IMG/VR virus record: IMGVR_UViG_3300009154_002711
Span: 1-64,000 of that record
Source: a virus
Direction: 5' to 3' (one strand)
DNA length: 64,000 nt
Shown here: positions 54,527 through 63,670 of the stretch, piece after piece
Position numbering within the stretch: the first letter of the stretch is position 1
How the letters are laid out: every line of letters starts with the position of its first letter
Made by a program: the position numbers and the translations under genes
The notes under the pieces: model-generated
What the model was told of the DNA's origin: nothing
Seen by the model: the letters and a program-made list of their open reading frames with translations, nothing else
The model's database searches: none

Positions 54527-57500
54527 CTAAATCTTCTGTTCTAACTTGAGCAGCTTAGTCTCGTATACCCCCTCAATACAATCCCTATAAGTCCCAAATC
54601 GGGTCTTTAAGAACTTTATAAGGATTGAATCAGGGCTACACACAGCTAAGTACTCATCCAACCCCTGCTCCGGTCGGGTAGCTTCACCCCGTGTCATGCG
54701 CCGAATAAGCGCAGGTAACTTGGTGATCTCTTCGTCCGACCCGTTATCCTGCAGGATTTCTAGCGCCATGGGATTGGGTTCCGCTTTATTATCAGCAGCT
54801 TGCCAAACCATGGTGATAGCTCTACCTAATAAAACCCCAGCCGTTTCGAGTTCTGTGATTTCTATCCCAGCCTCAAGAATGGCTTCGGTTAAAGTGCTAG
54901 CTAACTCATCCGCATTTAACTTGCCCGCACCTAACCGCTCAAAGAGAACATTAGCTCTCTCCTTCTTGGCTGCAAAGCATGCTAACCATAGATGCTCATA
55001 CAGTAAGAAGGCTTTGGCGGCAACCTCTAGTAAGCCCCGGTGATTTATCGATAGGGCTAAAATCAAGAGATCGTGTGCAGCATTGTAAATGCGACCAATC
55101 CCGCGAGTATTAAAGTTTGCTTGGTTGGCTAACAAACTCTTATACCCATCATTGGTAATTACCAACGGCCCTGCATACAGGTACTTCTTGCGAAGATTGA
55201 TAGGCTTTAACCAACCAATCAAGTTCTTCACAGAAGCATAACTCAGGTACGTAATGCTCTGCATACCAAAGGGACTTTGGTGTAACAGATCTTTAGTACG
55301 TTCATAGATTAACCGGAAGTTCTCCTGGGGATCAGCAGTTAACCGAAGCTTGTCAGTTAATAAGACGGGTATCAAGTTGCCTTGATCTCCATCAAAGTCT
55401 GCTGCACTAACAATGGCTTCTAAAGGTGAGACATAAATCTCACTGATGCCCACCATTGTTGTGGTTTTGATCCGGAGTACTGTAGAGAAGATCAGCGGAT
55501 ACCGCCAAGCAATTACTGGTTGTCCTTCCTTGAACCCGGCCTTTGCAGCAAATGTAGGATGTACATAGGCCCAACCGGAAGGAATCATGTCATGCCCACG
55601 GAAGACCCCGCTGCGGCCACTCTTAGCAGTATTGCAGACTGTCTTGAGAGTGTTGGGCTGAGCACACATATTCTCAATAGCCCATTTAACTTCGCTAATT
55701 GCCTCCAAGATTAACGTCATTTCATCAGGGGTATATTGATCAAACCCCTTGGTAAGTAACCCGAATAAGTTGCACAAGCGAATGCTTAGTACATCTACGG
55801 GTAAAACTACCGCACCATTGCTGTCATACAAGGCGCATAAATGGAGTAACACAAAGGGGTCCAGGTAAATATAACCCTGAGGTACTCCAACATAACACCC
55901 GTCCGGATAAAGCCGACTTAACTCCTCAATCAGATGACCCCAACGGTTAACCTTGCTAACAATCTGAGAGAGACAAGGTAATTCTTTCGGAACGCCATTC
56001 TCCATGACATCCCCATTGAATTTACTATTGGCTTCTCTCATGCGGTGTAAGCGGGATAACCCATTAACCTGACTGAGAGTAGTCCGAGTATACAATGCGT
56101 TAATCCCTGCGTGTTGTAACGCCAATGCATGTGAGGGAGTTAACCTGGAGTTATTCGTCCGGTTATCTACCAGAGGAATCTCTGGGGCCATAACCATAGA
56201 ACACTCCAGACATTCAATGGATTGATACACCCGATTATCTACAACCTTATGGCCGGCTGCAGTGTAAAGCTTACCCATCTCCGGAATTACCTCAAAGGAG
56301 ATGTCTAAGGGTTTAATGGTGTCATTCATCCATTTCAGATAGAACTCTTGATCTTCCGGTTTTAGAGTTCCATCCATGTTAAAGACAGTAACCTTCTTCC
56401 AAGGACAAGCAGCTAGGGTTAAAAGAGAACCCTTCATGCATTCCATGGTGATAATGATCTGAGCTTGCGGATATGCATCCCAGATATCCTGGAATTGGTA
56501 CCGATGATCCTTACCCAATGGAAGGTCTGGAGTTAAAGAGGCCTTGAGGTTAGGCCCTCTAACTTTCATGTTCTTGATAGTCTTAGCCAGATAACCGCGG
56601 ATAGTAACATCGCGGAACGACTCTGGACTAAGACTATTGGGTAGCGAAGAGTACTCCGTTACGTAGAAAGTGTGATCGTACGGATTCGCATAACCAGCTA
56701 CAATCTTCTGATTGGGATAATAACCCTTGATGGGTATACTATCCGGCGCTAACTTAGCTGGAACTGTGAAGCGTTCAACCACAGGATCCTGAGCTGTTAT
56801 CCCCTTAAACCGTTCAGGATGATAATAGCTCTGACCCGAACCATTCGCCGCTACGGTAGCAAACACCACATGTTCAGCTTTAAAGCCTTCACAAACAGGA
56901 AGACTATAAGCCATCTCAAGGATATCTTTGGTAAAGATACCTAAAGCATTTGCTCCCTGATTTACAACCTGATACTTAAACTGCGGGTGCGTGGCAAAGA
57001 CATAATATCCCTCGGGGAATTTCCCAATAGGATAATGCAGAAGGCTTGCCTTGGGATTCATTACGGGACATGCTGGGCCAACCATCAGAAGTGAGCGGTT
57101 GCTAGCTTTCTCAGGTACAGAACCAGCACCAGGAATTGACACGTAGTTATACTGGGTGCTGGAAAGCTGAGACATTTGTGCCGCAATAATATCTGGACTA
57201 CACTCTTGAAGATCCAAGTAAACAGGACTTTCAACAGCATAATCATCGCGGAATCCCATATGAGAAAAGCAAACCCGATAATCCCGAGCTAATTGACCAA
57301 GACCACCCACAACTCCATAAGTTACCACTTTAGGAGCAAAGAGGTGACCATTACCAATTGGATTCTTATGAACCAAATCAGCTTCACCTTGGTCATCAAC
57401 TTCTACCTCAAGCACCTCCTCCTTGAATCCCCGCAGTACTGCTGCGAGAAATTTACTTCCGCTCAACGCGACATACCAAAGAAATAACGCCTTCATACTG

Positions 57501-58042
57501 TTGAGGTTATAAACGTAGCCATTGATAACCCCGACTGGACAAAGGCGATCTAATGCCTTTGTGATTGATACGGGTTTACCGCTGTCACCTAAATACGTGA
57601 CCTCTTTATCTATAGAACAGGTAAACAGATTTGCTCGCGAACTAACCTGTTTGAATCCTCGACCTCTATCTGTATAAAGATAATTGCCAAGGATCTCAAA
57701 GTGTTCCGCAAAGATCTTGCTAAGGCTTCCATAGTTGTTAGCCTTCCAAGAGATAACCGTATAACCTTTACCTTGCAGATCCTTTTCTGCTAGAGCATAC
57801 GCATTAAGGCCTTTAAACCCCAACTTCTCAGAAGTAAATTGGGGCAGCTTTCTAGCAAGCTTGCCTATTTTAGGATTCGGGGCATACTGCGGGAATAACG
57901 CGTGGATGACTTTAACCGGTAAATGTGAGTCAAGTGTACAATACCTGACATCTTCACGACTGATAAACGCGGCACTTTCACTGTTAAGGTAAAAGTACAA
58001 CGGCGGGGAACTGGTGATTGTAGCTCTAACGATCTCAGCCAT
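54527..58042 (-). CDS. Divergent single-chain DNA-dependent RNA polymerase-like protein
   Basis: This 1171-residue protein, the longest in the window, carries SAADFDGDQGNL at residues about 879-890. That is the metal-binding ADFDGDQ loop of the beta-prime active site, three Asp at 882, 884 and 886. About 40 residues upstream, VIAWRYPLIFSTVLRI and SPLEAIV mirror the RAPTLHRLG and HPL segments that precede the loop in beta-prime. Nothing else resembles cellular polymerase closely, which fits YonO-like or crAss-type phage polymerases that fuse both barrels in one chain. It may transcribe phage genes from phage-specific promoters. ATG follows AAGGAG. Confidence 0.8.
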   Translation of the reverse strand: MAEIVRATITSSPPLYFYLNSESAAFISREDVRYCTLDSHLPVKVIHALFPQYAPNPKIGKLARKLPQFTSEKLGFKGLNAYALAEKDLQGKGYTVISWKANNYGSLSKIFAEHFEILGNYLYTDRGRGFKQVSSRANLFTCSIDKEVTYLGDSGKPVSITKALDRLCPVGVINGYVYNLNSMKALFLWYVALSGSKFLAAVLRGFKEEVLEVEVDDQGEADLVHKNPIGNGHLFAPKVVTYGVVGGLGQLARDYRVCFSHMGFRDDYAVESPVYLDLQECSPDIIAAQMSQLSSTQYNYVSIPGAGSVPEKASNRSLLMVGPACPVMNPKASLLHYPIGKFPEGYYVFATHPQFKYQVVNQGANALGIFTKDILEMAYSLPVCEGFKAEHVVFATVAANGSGQSYYHPERFKGITAQDPVVERFTVPAKLAPDSIPIKGYYPNQKIVAGYANPYDHTFYVTEYSSLPNSLSPESFRDVTIRGYLAKTIKNMKVRGPNLKASLTPDLPLGKDHRYQFQDIWDAYPQAQIIITMECMKGSLLTLAACPWKKVTVFNMDGTLKPEDQEFYLKWMNDTIKPLDISFEVIPEMGKLYTAAGHKVVDNRVYQSIECLECSMVMAPEIPLVDNRTNNSRLTPSHALALQHAGINALYTRTTLSQVNGLSRLHRMREANSKFNGDVMENGVPKELPCLSQIVSKVNRWGHLIEELSRLYPDGCYVGVPQGYIYLDPFVLLHLCALYDSNGAVVLPVDVLSIRLCNLFGLLTKGFDQYTPDEMTLILEAISEVKWAIENMCAQPNTLKTVCNTAKSGRSGVFRGHDMIPSGWAYVHPTFAAKAGFKEGQPVIAWRYPLIFSTVLRIKTTTMVGISEIYVSPLEAIVSAADFDGDQGNLIPVLLTDKLRLTADPQENFRLIYERTKDLLHQSPFGMQSITYLSYASVKNLIGWLKPINLRKKYLYAGPLVITNDGYKSLLANQANFNTRGIGRIYNAAHDLLILALSINHRGLLEVAAKAFLLYEHLWLACFAAKKERANVLFERLGAGKLNADELASTLTEAILEAGIEITELETAGVLLGRAITMVWQAADNKAEPNPMALEILQDNGSDEEITKLPALIRRMTRGEATRPEQGLDEYLAVCSPDSILIKFLKTRFGTYRDCIEGVYETKLLKLEQKI

Positions 58043-58066
58043 GGCTCTCTCCTTACATCTTCAAGG

Positions 58067-58885
58067 TTAATCAGCGGACTGAACTTCTTCCCCCTCTGCC
58101 GGTGACACTTCATCCAGATCTTCATCCAAATGGTCAAACATGTTAGCTACAGAGAAGAGGGTATTATCCCGCTTGGGAATTGCAACCCCGCGCATTTGTA
58201 CCGGAACATAATCCAAGGTCAGGGAGACTTTCCCATAGAGGAATTCCGTGATATAGGGAACAGATTGAGCAATCCCTAAGGAATCTGAGATTTGTTTCCC
58301 TAATAACCCGCGGTTGCGGGACATGCTTCTGGCTCGCTGTGGTTCTCCAGTTCTAGGATCCTGCGTCAGCACGATATTAAACTGGATCTCCATAGTGCAA
58401 ATCCCGACCTGTTTCCAGAAGTCTGAGTTGCGCAACAGATAGGCAAAGATTTGCTCTTGTTGTTGCGAGGTTACCTGAAGTTTGGGATTAGCTAACCGTA
58501 ACCACAATTCTTCTGGTGCCTCAGATTCCAAGGTCATGAACGGAACGGAAATATTAAAGGAGGTATGTGCACCAGGATCTCCCTTAACACGCAACGGAAC
58601 TTGTAACCCAATTTCCGTTTTATAGCTATTCCGATCCGATGGGGCAAAGAACGAAAACATGGAAGCACCATAAACGTTCTTTGGCACAGGCATTCTGCGA
58701 TCAGGATCAAAGCGAAGAATACCCGCCTGTATTGTTTGGATACCCTTCTCATTCCGCGCCCCACCAAACTCAGTGGTAAAGATTTCCACTAGGGTTTCAC
58801 GGGGAATTTCAGATAGCCGCTGAACTTGAACTTGCGGTGTTTGTTCCGGCTCATTCGCAGGTTGATAACCCCAATTCCATGCCAT
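58067..58885 (-). CDS. Hypothetical protein next to the polymerase, 272 residues
   Basis: Gln/Pro-rich N-terminus (PANEPEQTPQVQVQRL), a beta-rich central domain and an acidic end EDLDEVSPAEGEEVQSAD. An AQSVPYITEFLYGKVSLTLDYV region is the best ordered part. No family recognised. Separated from the polymerase gene by 24 nt, so co-expression and a partner role are possible. Confidence 0.6.
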   Translation of the reverse strand: MAWNWGYQPANEPEQTPQVQVQRLSEIPRETLVEIFTTEFGGARNEKGIQTIQAGILRFDPDRRMPVPKNVYGASMFSFFAPSDRNSYKTEIGLQVPLRVKGDPGAHTSFNISVPFMTLESEAPEELWLRLANPKLQVTSQQQEQIFAYLLRNSDFWKQVGICTMEIQFNIVLTQDPRTGEPQRARSMSRNRGLLGKQISDSLGIAQSVPYITEFLYGKVSLTLDYVPVQMRGVAIPKRDNTLFSVANMFDHLDEDLDEVSPAEGEEVQSAD

Positions 58886-58912
58886 GACAATTCTCCTTTG
58901 AGTTGGTGAATA

Positions 58913-58930
58913 GGGGGAGGAGGCTCCCCC
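58913..58930 (-). terminator. GC-rich hairpin between two genes
   Basis: GGGGGAG and CTCCCCC with a 4-nt loop lie between the 188- and 272-residue genes. No U tract, so it may attenuate or protect RNA rather than fully terminate. Confidence 0.45.
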
Positions 58931-58940
58931 CAGCAGTTAA

Positions 58941-59507
58941 TTATTCCTGACCTGGGTTCTTATTTAGCAGGCTATTAAAGCCCTTGAGGATGTCCGACAT
59001 GGTAAGCTGTTTAGGAACTTCCAGACGATACATGGCCTCAAATGCTTGCAAGTCTCCCGTAGCCAGAAACTGGCGAGCAGCAGGAACTAAATCGGTACCC
59101 CGAACTTGACCCAGCACATTAAGGAGTTCTGGAGTGATAATCACAACGGGACAAGGAACTTCGGAGTTCTGTCCTTTCATGCGCGCCTCAACCCGAGCCG
59201 GATCTTGTAACTGTAAATTAAGGTATTCACAGTACTCAGCAGGCTTGGTATTCAAAATCTCGAGCAGGTCAGCATCAGCCTCAACAGCTTGCTGAAGCGT
59301 GTAAAAGTGTGTAGTCCACAGCTCCCGATATGCTCTGCGACGAGCATCAATAGTGGGGTAGTACTTGCTCCGAAGCTCTTGCTGAATGATGGCATCTAAT
59401 AAACCAAGACCGCCCAATTGAGCATCTTGCGCCATCACGAATAAAACACCATTACGCAAACGCAGAGTGTTTATTTCCGCATTCAAAACCGGTAGATCAT
59501 TAGACAC
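58941..59507 (-). CDS. Helical hypothetical protein, 188 residues
   Basis: Long helices (AIIQQELRSKYYPTIDARRRAY, in two parts; QAVEADADLLEILNTKP) and a C-terminal MSDILKGFNSLLNKNPGQE. No motif recognised. It is the first gene of the polymerase operon, directly after the large noncoding region. Confidence 0.6.
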   Translation of the reverse strand: MSNDLPVLNAEINTLRLRNGVLFVMAQDAQLGGLGLLDAIIQQELRSKYYPTIDARRRAYRELWTTHFYTLQQAVEADADLLEILNTKPAEYCEYLNLQLQDPARVEARMKGQNSEVPCPVVIITPELLNVLGQVRGTDLVPAARQFLATGDLQAFEAMYRLEVPKQLTMSDILKGFNSLLNKNPGQE

Positions 59508-59756
59508 AGTGGACTCCTTGTTTAGGTCGGACGGTAAACAGTTTATATTATACTGGTCTTATTCAGGACCAGTCAAACAATTCGGGTACCTTAGAGAAGG
59601 AAGAAGGAACAGCCGGCGTTAGCTTAGATGTCCTCCCAACAGCCCCGCTTTCCTCCCCGTAGCCGCCTCGCATTTCCTTCCTGCCCAATCACATCAGATT
59701 AAATCTAACAGGCCTTGTAGGCTATTTTAGAAGGGGCGCCAGTTAACTAAGTTTAA

Positions 59757-59848
59757 TTAGTTTTCATATGAATATTAAATCTAAGTATATTCACTGAGAT
59801 AACTAAATCTAAGTATATTCACTGATTTAATTAGTTTTCATATTCTAA
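59757..59848. repeat. Nested direct repeats in the noncoding region
   Basis: TAAATCTAAGTATATTCACT, plus two more bases, occurs at 59776 and 59804 (28-nt period). The pair is bracketed by two copies of AATTAGTTTTCATAT. Such iterated AT-rich elements are typical of origins or protein-binding arrays. Confidence 0.65.
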
Positions 59849-60986
59849 TCTGATTTATAGAAGTTATAGTTTAGCCGCATTATAGAATTTGACCTCTAAG
59901 GCCTATTAAATTAGCATCAGGCATAATCACACCAGATTAGAGTTCAAGCTTCTTCTAGAGGATTCTAGAGGCCATACAGAGAATATCTGAATTAGTTGCT
60001 AATAGTTTACACACCGGCGCTAAATCTAGGCCACAGTTTTAAGCTGCTTAAATCTAATCTGATTTATAGAAGTTATAAAGAAGCCACAGTTTTAAGCTGC
60101 TTAAAGAAGTTATAGAAAGCGGCGGCTACAGCCTTAGAGGTTAAAGCGGCTGAAGTTCAGACTAGCGGCTAGGAATTTTTCACCGCCGGCTAAACCTGAA
60201 TAATAAATAGAAGAAGAATTCTGTAATTCAGAAGAGGAAAAGGAAGAAGCGGCGTCAAAAACGCAGCGTATAAATACTCTTCTAGAGAACTCTCTAGTAT
60301 ATATAATGCGCGTACGCGCAAAAGCTCTACTAGAAAATATAATAAAAAGTTCTCTAAAAGAGAACTCTCTAGTAAATATAAAACAGCCGAAGGCTGAAAG
60401 GCAAGCTAGGACTGGCTTTCCGGGGACCTCATGAACACACAGAGACCCTAAGCCCAGTCTACTACAAGGGTAGAGAAGCGGTGGTTTTATTTCTACTTTA
60501 ATTAATAAGATATTAATCTAGTAGCTAGAGAATACTCTAGGAAGAAACGCCTGTTACCAACTCGGGTTTCCTTTTTCTCTGCGCAATTAAATGCAATAAG
60601 TAATTTGACTTATAGAGAGCTACTAACTGGTCGAGGGTGGCCTAATTGTCATCTCGTCGCCTACTCCTTACTGAAGGGAGAATTTTTACCCTGAAACCTG
60701 TTGCATGCGTCCTGTAGCAGTATTGTTTCTTGTAGACGCATATAAGTTCAAAACTATATAATTGGGGACCCCAAGTTACACACTTTCGACCCTATGGGGG
60801 ACCAGCATCGAGAACCTTATCTCACCCACAGCCACCATTCGTTCAACTTCTCGATTCCCGAACGGTAACCCTAACATAACATACTTTTATGTGACTTGTC
60901 AATACCTAAAGATTATATTCATCTCAGTAAATATACGTAGCCATTTAAAATGAGTTATAAGGTAGTTGATATAAGAGTTGGCATGA

Positions 60987-61041
60987 AGATACCTCACACC
61001 GCCGAATAAAGGCCCGGAGGGCAAATACAGGGCGGTGGAGG
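60987..61041 (-). terminator. Long imperfect hairpin downstream of the 61.05-kb gene
   Basis: GATACCTC and GAGGTATC plus CCGCC/GGCGG form the outer stem, with GCCCTCCGGGC inside. It directly follows the stop of the 184-residue gene and may end or protect its mRNA. Confidence 0.5.
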
Positions 61042-61053
61042 TATCATCCAGGA

Positions 61054-61608
61054 TCAGAACGGAGCCGAAAAGAAACGGGAGAACGCGCTTTGAGGATGAG
61101 GAGCCGGGGTAGGAGTATTATCCACAGCTTCTTCAATCATCGTATCCGCAGCATTCTTACGCTCCCAAGCATCTTTGGCCTGTTGATGCCAAGCGAGGAG
61201 GGTTTCAACCGTAAATGGGGTATCGGTTTCAGGATGATTAAACAGGTGAACCTGGGTAACCAATTGTTTGAACCCCCATTCATAATTCAACCCACCACGA
61301 TAAGTGGGTTGAAGAGGAATGGAACGCTCAAAAAGCGCGTTGAATTGAATGCGCTTTTCGTTATACCAACTGGCAACTTGTACTGAACGGACATCCGCAG
61401 CAGCAAGCTGATCAATCTTACCAGTAGTAACGCCTTCAACAAAGATCACTTTGTGACCAGTTTCCGGATCGATTTCAGCTTTGAACTTATCCCAAGCTAC
61501 GCGGCGAAGCGCATAGAACAGGGCTTTGTATTCATTGATGCCGGACTTCAGATCAGGAGCCACAGGAATCTTGGCAGCAGCGGTGAGAATGCGAAAGTCG
61601 AAAGTCAT
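61054..61608 (-). CDS. Hypothetical protein, 184 residues
   Basis: MTFDFRILTAAAKIPVAPDL..., a central IQFNALFERSIPLQPTY, a helical LLAWHQQAKDAWERKNAAD and a Pro-rich tail. Unknown family; last gene of the right-hand operon. Confidence 0.6.
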   Translation of the reverse strand: MTFDFRILTAAAKIPVAPDLKSGINEYKALFYALRRVAWDKFKAEIDPETGHKVIFVEGVTTGKIDQLAAADVRSVQVASWYNEKRIQFNALFERSIPLQPTYRGGLNYEWGFKQLVTQVHLFNHPETDTPFTVETLLAWHQQAKDAWERKNAADTMIEEAVDNTPTPAPHPQSAFSRFFSAPF

Positions 61609-61694
61609 AACTGGGATTCTCCAAAGTAAATTGACAGAGGTGTGTTAGGGATGTTGTACCTAACTTCCCTAGACAGACCTAGGATCAAGAGTTT

Positions 61695-61778
61695 TCACTC
61701 TTTAAAGCCAATAGGCACCACAATGCCCAAAATAACCACGGCAAGAATAACCCACAAGAGAATCTGCAAAGGATCCAT
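61695..61778 (-). CDS. 27-residue membrane microprotein
   Basis: MDPLQILLWVILAVVILGIV... is one transmembrane helix with a GFKE tail. GAGGTG lies upstream. Confidence 0.5.
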   Translation of the reverse strand: MDPLQILLWVILAVVILGIVVPIGFKE

Positions 61779-61844
61779 GAAGCACCTCATTACGTGTGTG
61801 TGAACATTTGCTAGGGATGTTGTACCTAGCTCCTTAAGCAGGTC

Positions 61845-61949
61845 CTAAGATAATCTCGCATGAATGACACCAATAGTAACCGCCAAAAAGATATAGAAGA
61901 TGAGAACAGCTAAAAGAATGTTCTCATTCGGTTGACTTGGCTTTGGCAT
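61845..61949 (-). CDS. 34-residue membrane microprotein
   Basis: MPKPSQPNENILLAVLIFYI... one transmembrane helix, ending HARLS. It overlaps the end of the upstream gene by 26 nt and has AGGA upstream. Confidence 0.5.
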   Translation of the reverse strand: MPKPSQPNENILLAVLIFYIFLAVTIGVIHARLS

Positions 61950-62205
61950 CTTGGTAGTCCTTTTGCTTAATCCGGAAGTGTTGAACGCGCTCGTTCATTT
62001 CATTAAGCCGACCTTCTTCCACAACATCATCAACAGTAAAGGTGATGACGGGGAAGCTAAACACCAACACATGAAGGTGGAGTTGATTCTTTATGTACTC
62101 CTCTTCATAGTGGTGGAAAATTGGGAACTGTGCAAGTCGATTGACAATGTTATCACAAATACCAAACAACCAATCTGACAGCCATTTAAACTGTTCTTGG
62201 CTCAT
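61924..62205 (-). CDS. Hypothetical protein, 93 residues
   Basis: MSQEQFKWLSDWLF is chosen for GGAGG upstream. A hydrophobic, beta-like LHVLVFSFPVITFTVDDVV lies centrally; the end is basic and helical. Unknown. Confidence 0.55.
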   Translation of the reverse strand: MSQEQFKWLSDWLFGICDNIVNRLAQFPIFHHYEEEYIKNQLHLHVLVFSFPVITFTVDDVVEEGRLNEMNERVQHFRIKQKDYQDAKAKSTE

Positions 62206-62780
62206 GCTCCCTCCAGTTCCAACTTCTGTAGTTCTTCTTCCGTCAATAAAGGCCAATCAAACTGTAAACTACTCAAACCATCCGGCACCAACTTAAGAAA
62301 GGCCTCAAGTTGTTTAGCGCGACGGATATTCTCCTCTTTGCTTTTAGATTGGGTAAAAGTCTTCGGGTCGATGTAGATATCAACCTTAGCTTGCCAACCA
62401 AGATTCTTCCAGAGGGCAAAAGCATTAGGACCTGACTTATTGTAAACTTCCTCTGAGACCACCTGTAAAGCAATGAGTCGGCCGTCAACTTGAACCACGC
62501 ATTTAGCAAGATAGATATTAGCCATCAAGTAATCCACTTGAAGTGGAATCTTCCCCAACCGGCGAATCTGGGCTGGGGACAGAATACGACGGGCATTATC
62601 TATCAACACTGCAGGCAACAAAGGGTTTGCTTTCTTGATGACCTTGGTGGTAAACACCATGTTCCAAAAGCCAGTTCGGACAGTTTCCAGTAAAGGAACG
62701 GAATTAACACTAACTATCCGATCCAAGTCCAGTTGGGAATAAAACAACTTATTGAATCCGCAGGGTTGGGGCTTCATCAC
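62202..62780 (-). CDS. Hypothetical protein, 192 residues
   Basis: Contains NARRILSPAQIRRLGKIPLQ and a beta-rich IYLAKCVVQVDGRLIALQVV. Coupled at both ends by 4-nt overlaps. No family recognised. Confidence 0.6.
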   Translation of the reverse strand: MMKPQPCGFNKLFYSQLDLDRIVSVNSVPLLETVRTGFWNMVFTTKVIKKANPLLPAVLIDNARRILSPAQIRRLGKIPLQVDYLMANIYLAKCVVQVDGRLIALQVVSEEVYNKSGPNAFALWKNLGWQAKVDIYIDPKTFTQSKSKEENIRRAKQLEAFLKLVPDGLSSLQFDWPLLTEEELQKLELEGA

Positions 62781-62950
62781 AACTCATCTCCTTCAATTTG
62801 CAAGAAAAGTGCATAACCCATGTTAAACTCGGCTTGAGTAACCAACATGGTATCAATGGTAACCAACTCAGGGGCTTGTTCACGAAGGGCCGTGACAACC
62901 GCCTCGACCTTTTTCCAATTAAGCTTTGGTTCAGTCTGGTCCGATATCAT
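62777..62950 (-). CDS. Hypothetical protein, 57 residues
   Basis: MISDQTEPKLNWKKVE is preferred because GGAGG lies upstream. Acidic and helical. Overlaps its neighbours. Confidence 0.5.
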   Translation of the reverse strand: MISDQTEPKLNWKKVEAVVTALREQAPELVTIDTMLVTQAEFNMGYALFLQIEGDEL

Positions 62951-63152
62951 GTGAAGCCTCCCAGTATAAGATTTCCTGTTCACGATGCCAAGAGTACCAA
63001 GACATTAGCACAATTGGTAACCAGAGAAATACAATTACCACGTTCAGAAGAAATGGAAATGGCAATTCTCGGGTTTTGTATCCTACTTCCAGCATGTAAC
63101 AAAGCAATAGACAGACGACACCAATTCCAATGTAACAAAGCAACCAAATCAT
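62931..63152 (-). CDS. Two-helix membrane protein, 73 residues
   Basis: MIWLLCYIGIGVVCLLLCYM and NVVIVFLWLPIVLMSWY are two transmembrane helices with a short basic loop between them. C-terminal HREQEILYWEASHD is polar. Confidence 0.6.
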   Translation of the reverse strand: MIWLLCYIGIGVVCLLLCYMLEVGYKTRELPFPFLLNVVIVFLWLPIVLMSWYSWHREQEILYWEASHDIGPD

Positions 63153-63412
63153 GAGTCCTCCTTTAAATGAAGTTTAACAACCTTCCAAAACTGTGGATCA
63201 GTCAACCCAGCATAAATTTCTAGCTGGACCCCAGTAGGACTGAGGATTTTAGTCACGGTAATCCCTGAGTCAGTACCTATTTCTAGAGTACAACCATCAG
63301 GCAAAGACCATTTAACATCAACTTGAAAGCGAGTAGCCGCAGAAGCTTCTTCCTTTTCGCCTCTCCCTTTCTTGTTATAAGTCCACAAGGTTATTTTCAC
63401 CGAAACCCCCAA
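63149..63412 (-). CDS. Hypothetical protein, 87 residues
   Basis: Beta-rich (VKITLWTYNKKG, VDVKWSLPDGCTLEIGT). Coupled by ATGA to the membrane protein gene. Unknown. Confidence 0.55.
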   Translation of the reverse strand: MGVSVKITLWTYNKKGRGEKEEASAATRFQVDVKWSLPDGCTLEIGTDSGITVTKILSPTGVQLEIYAGLTDPQFWKVVKLHLKEDS

Positions 63413-63621
63413 ATAATTAACCGAACAATGAGAGTTACCACCAGTACATGTACCAGCAGCGGTGAAGGAACAACGTGCACCTTAGGTTTAGGGAGATAGA
63501 CCACAGTAATGGTACCGGTAGTCTGTTTCTTAACCTGAGGCACAGGTAGTTGAGGAGCAGGAGGAACTGGCGCCCCTCTAAGGAGAAGGGGGCCAGCATA
63601 AGGCGGGGCAGCGATCTTCAT
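63397..63621 (-). CDS. Pro-rich protein with C-terminal membrane helix, 74 residues
   Basis: MKIAAPPYAGPLLLRGAPVP is chosen because AAGGAGA precedes it. A Pro-rich segment leads to the transmembrane stretch LLVHVLVVTLIVRLIIWG. Confidence 0.55.
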   Translation of the reverse strand: MKIAAPPYAGPLLLRGAPVPPAPQLPVPQVKKQTTGTITVVYLPKPKVHVVPSPLLVHVLVVTLIVRLIIWGFR

Positions 63622-63670
63622 GGTTTCTCCTTCGGGGCCAAAACACAAAGCGCGGCGGGAATTGCAAACA

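Larger units (their letters stand above)
59508..61053. other. 1.55-kb noncoding region rich in repeats
   Basis: No supported gene on either strand. Contains direct repeats (59757-59848), two copies each of TAATCTGATTTATAGAAGTT and GCCACAGTTTTAAGCTGCTT (about 59.85-60.10 kb), inverted CTCTAG-rich segments with a GCGCGTACGCGC palindrome (60.28-60.39 kb), and a long hairpin near 61.0 kb. The layout suits an origin or a control region for the operon to its left. Confidence 0.6.

Noticed and set aside
60762-60953. 63-codon plus-strand ORF in the noncoding region
   Set aside because: Ser/Thr/Arg-rich random-looking product, no ribosome site, isolated in a repeat-rich region.
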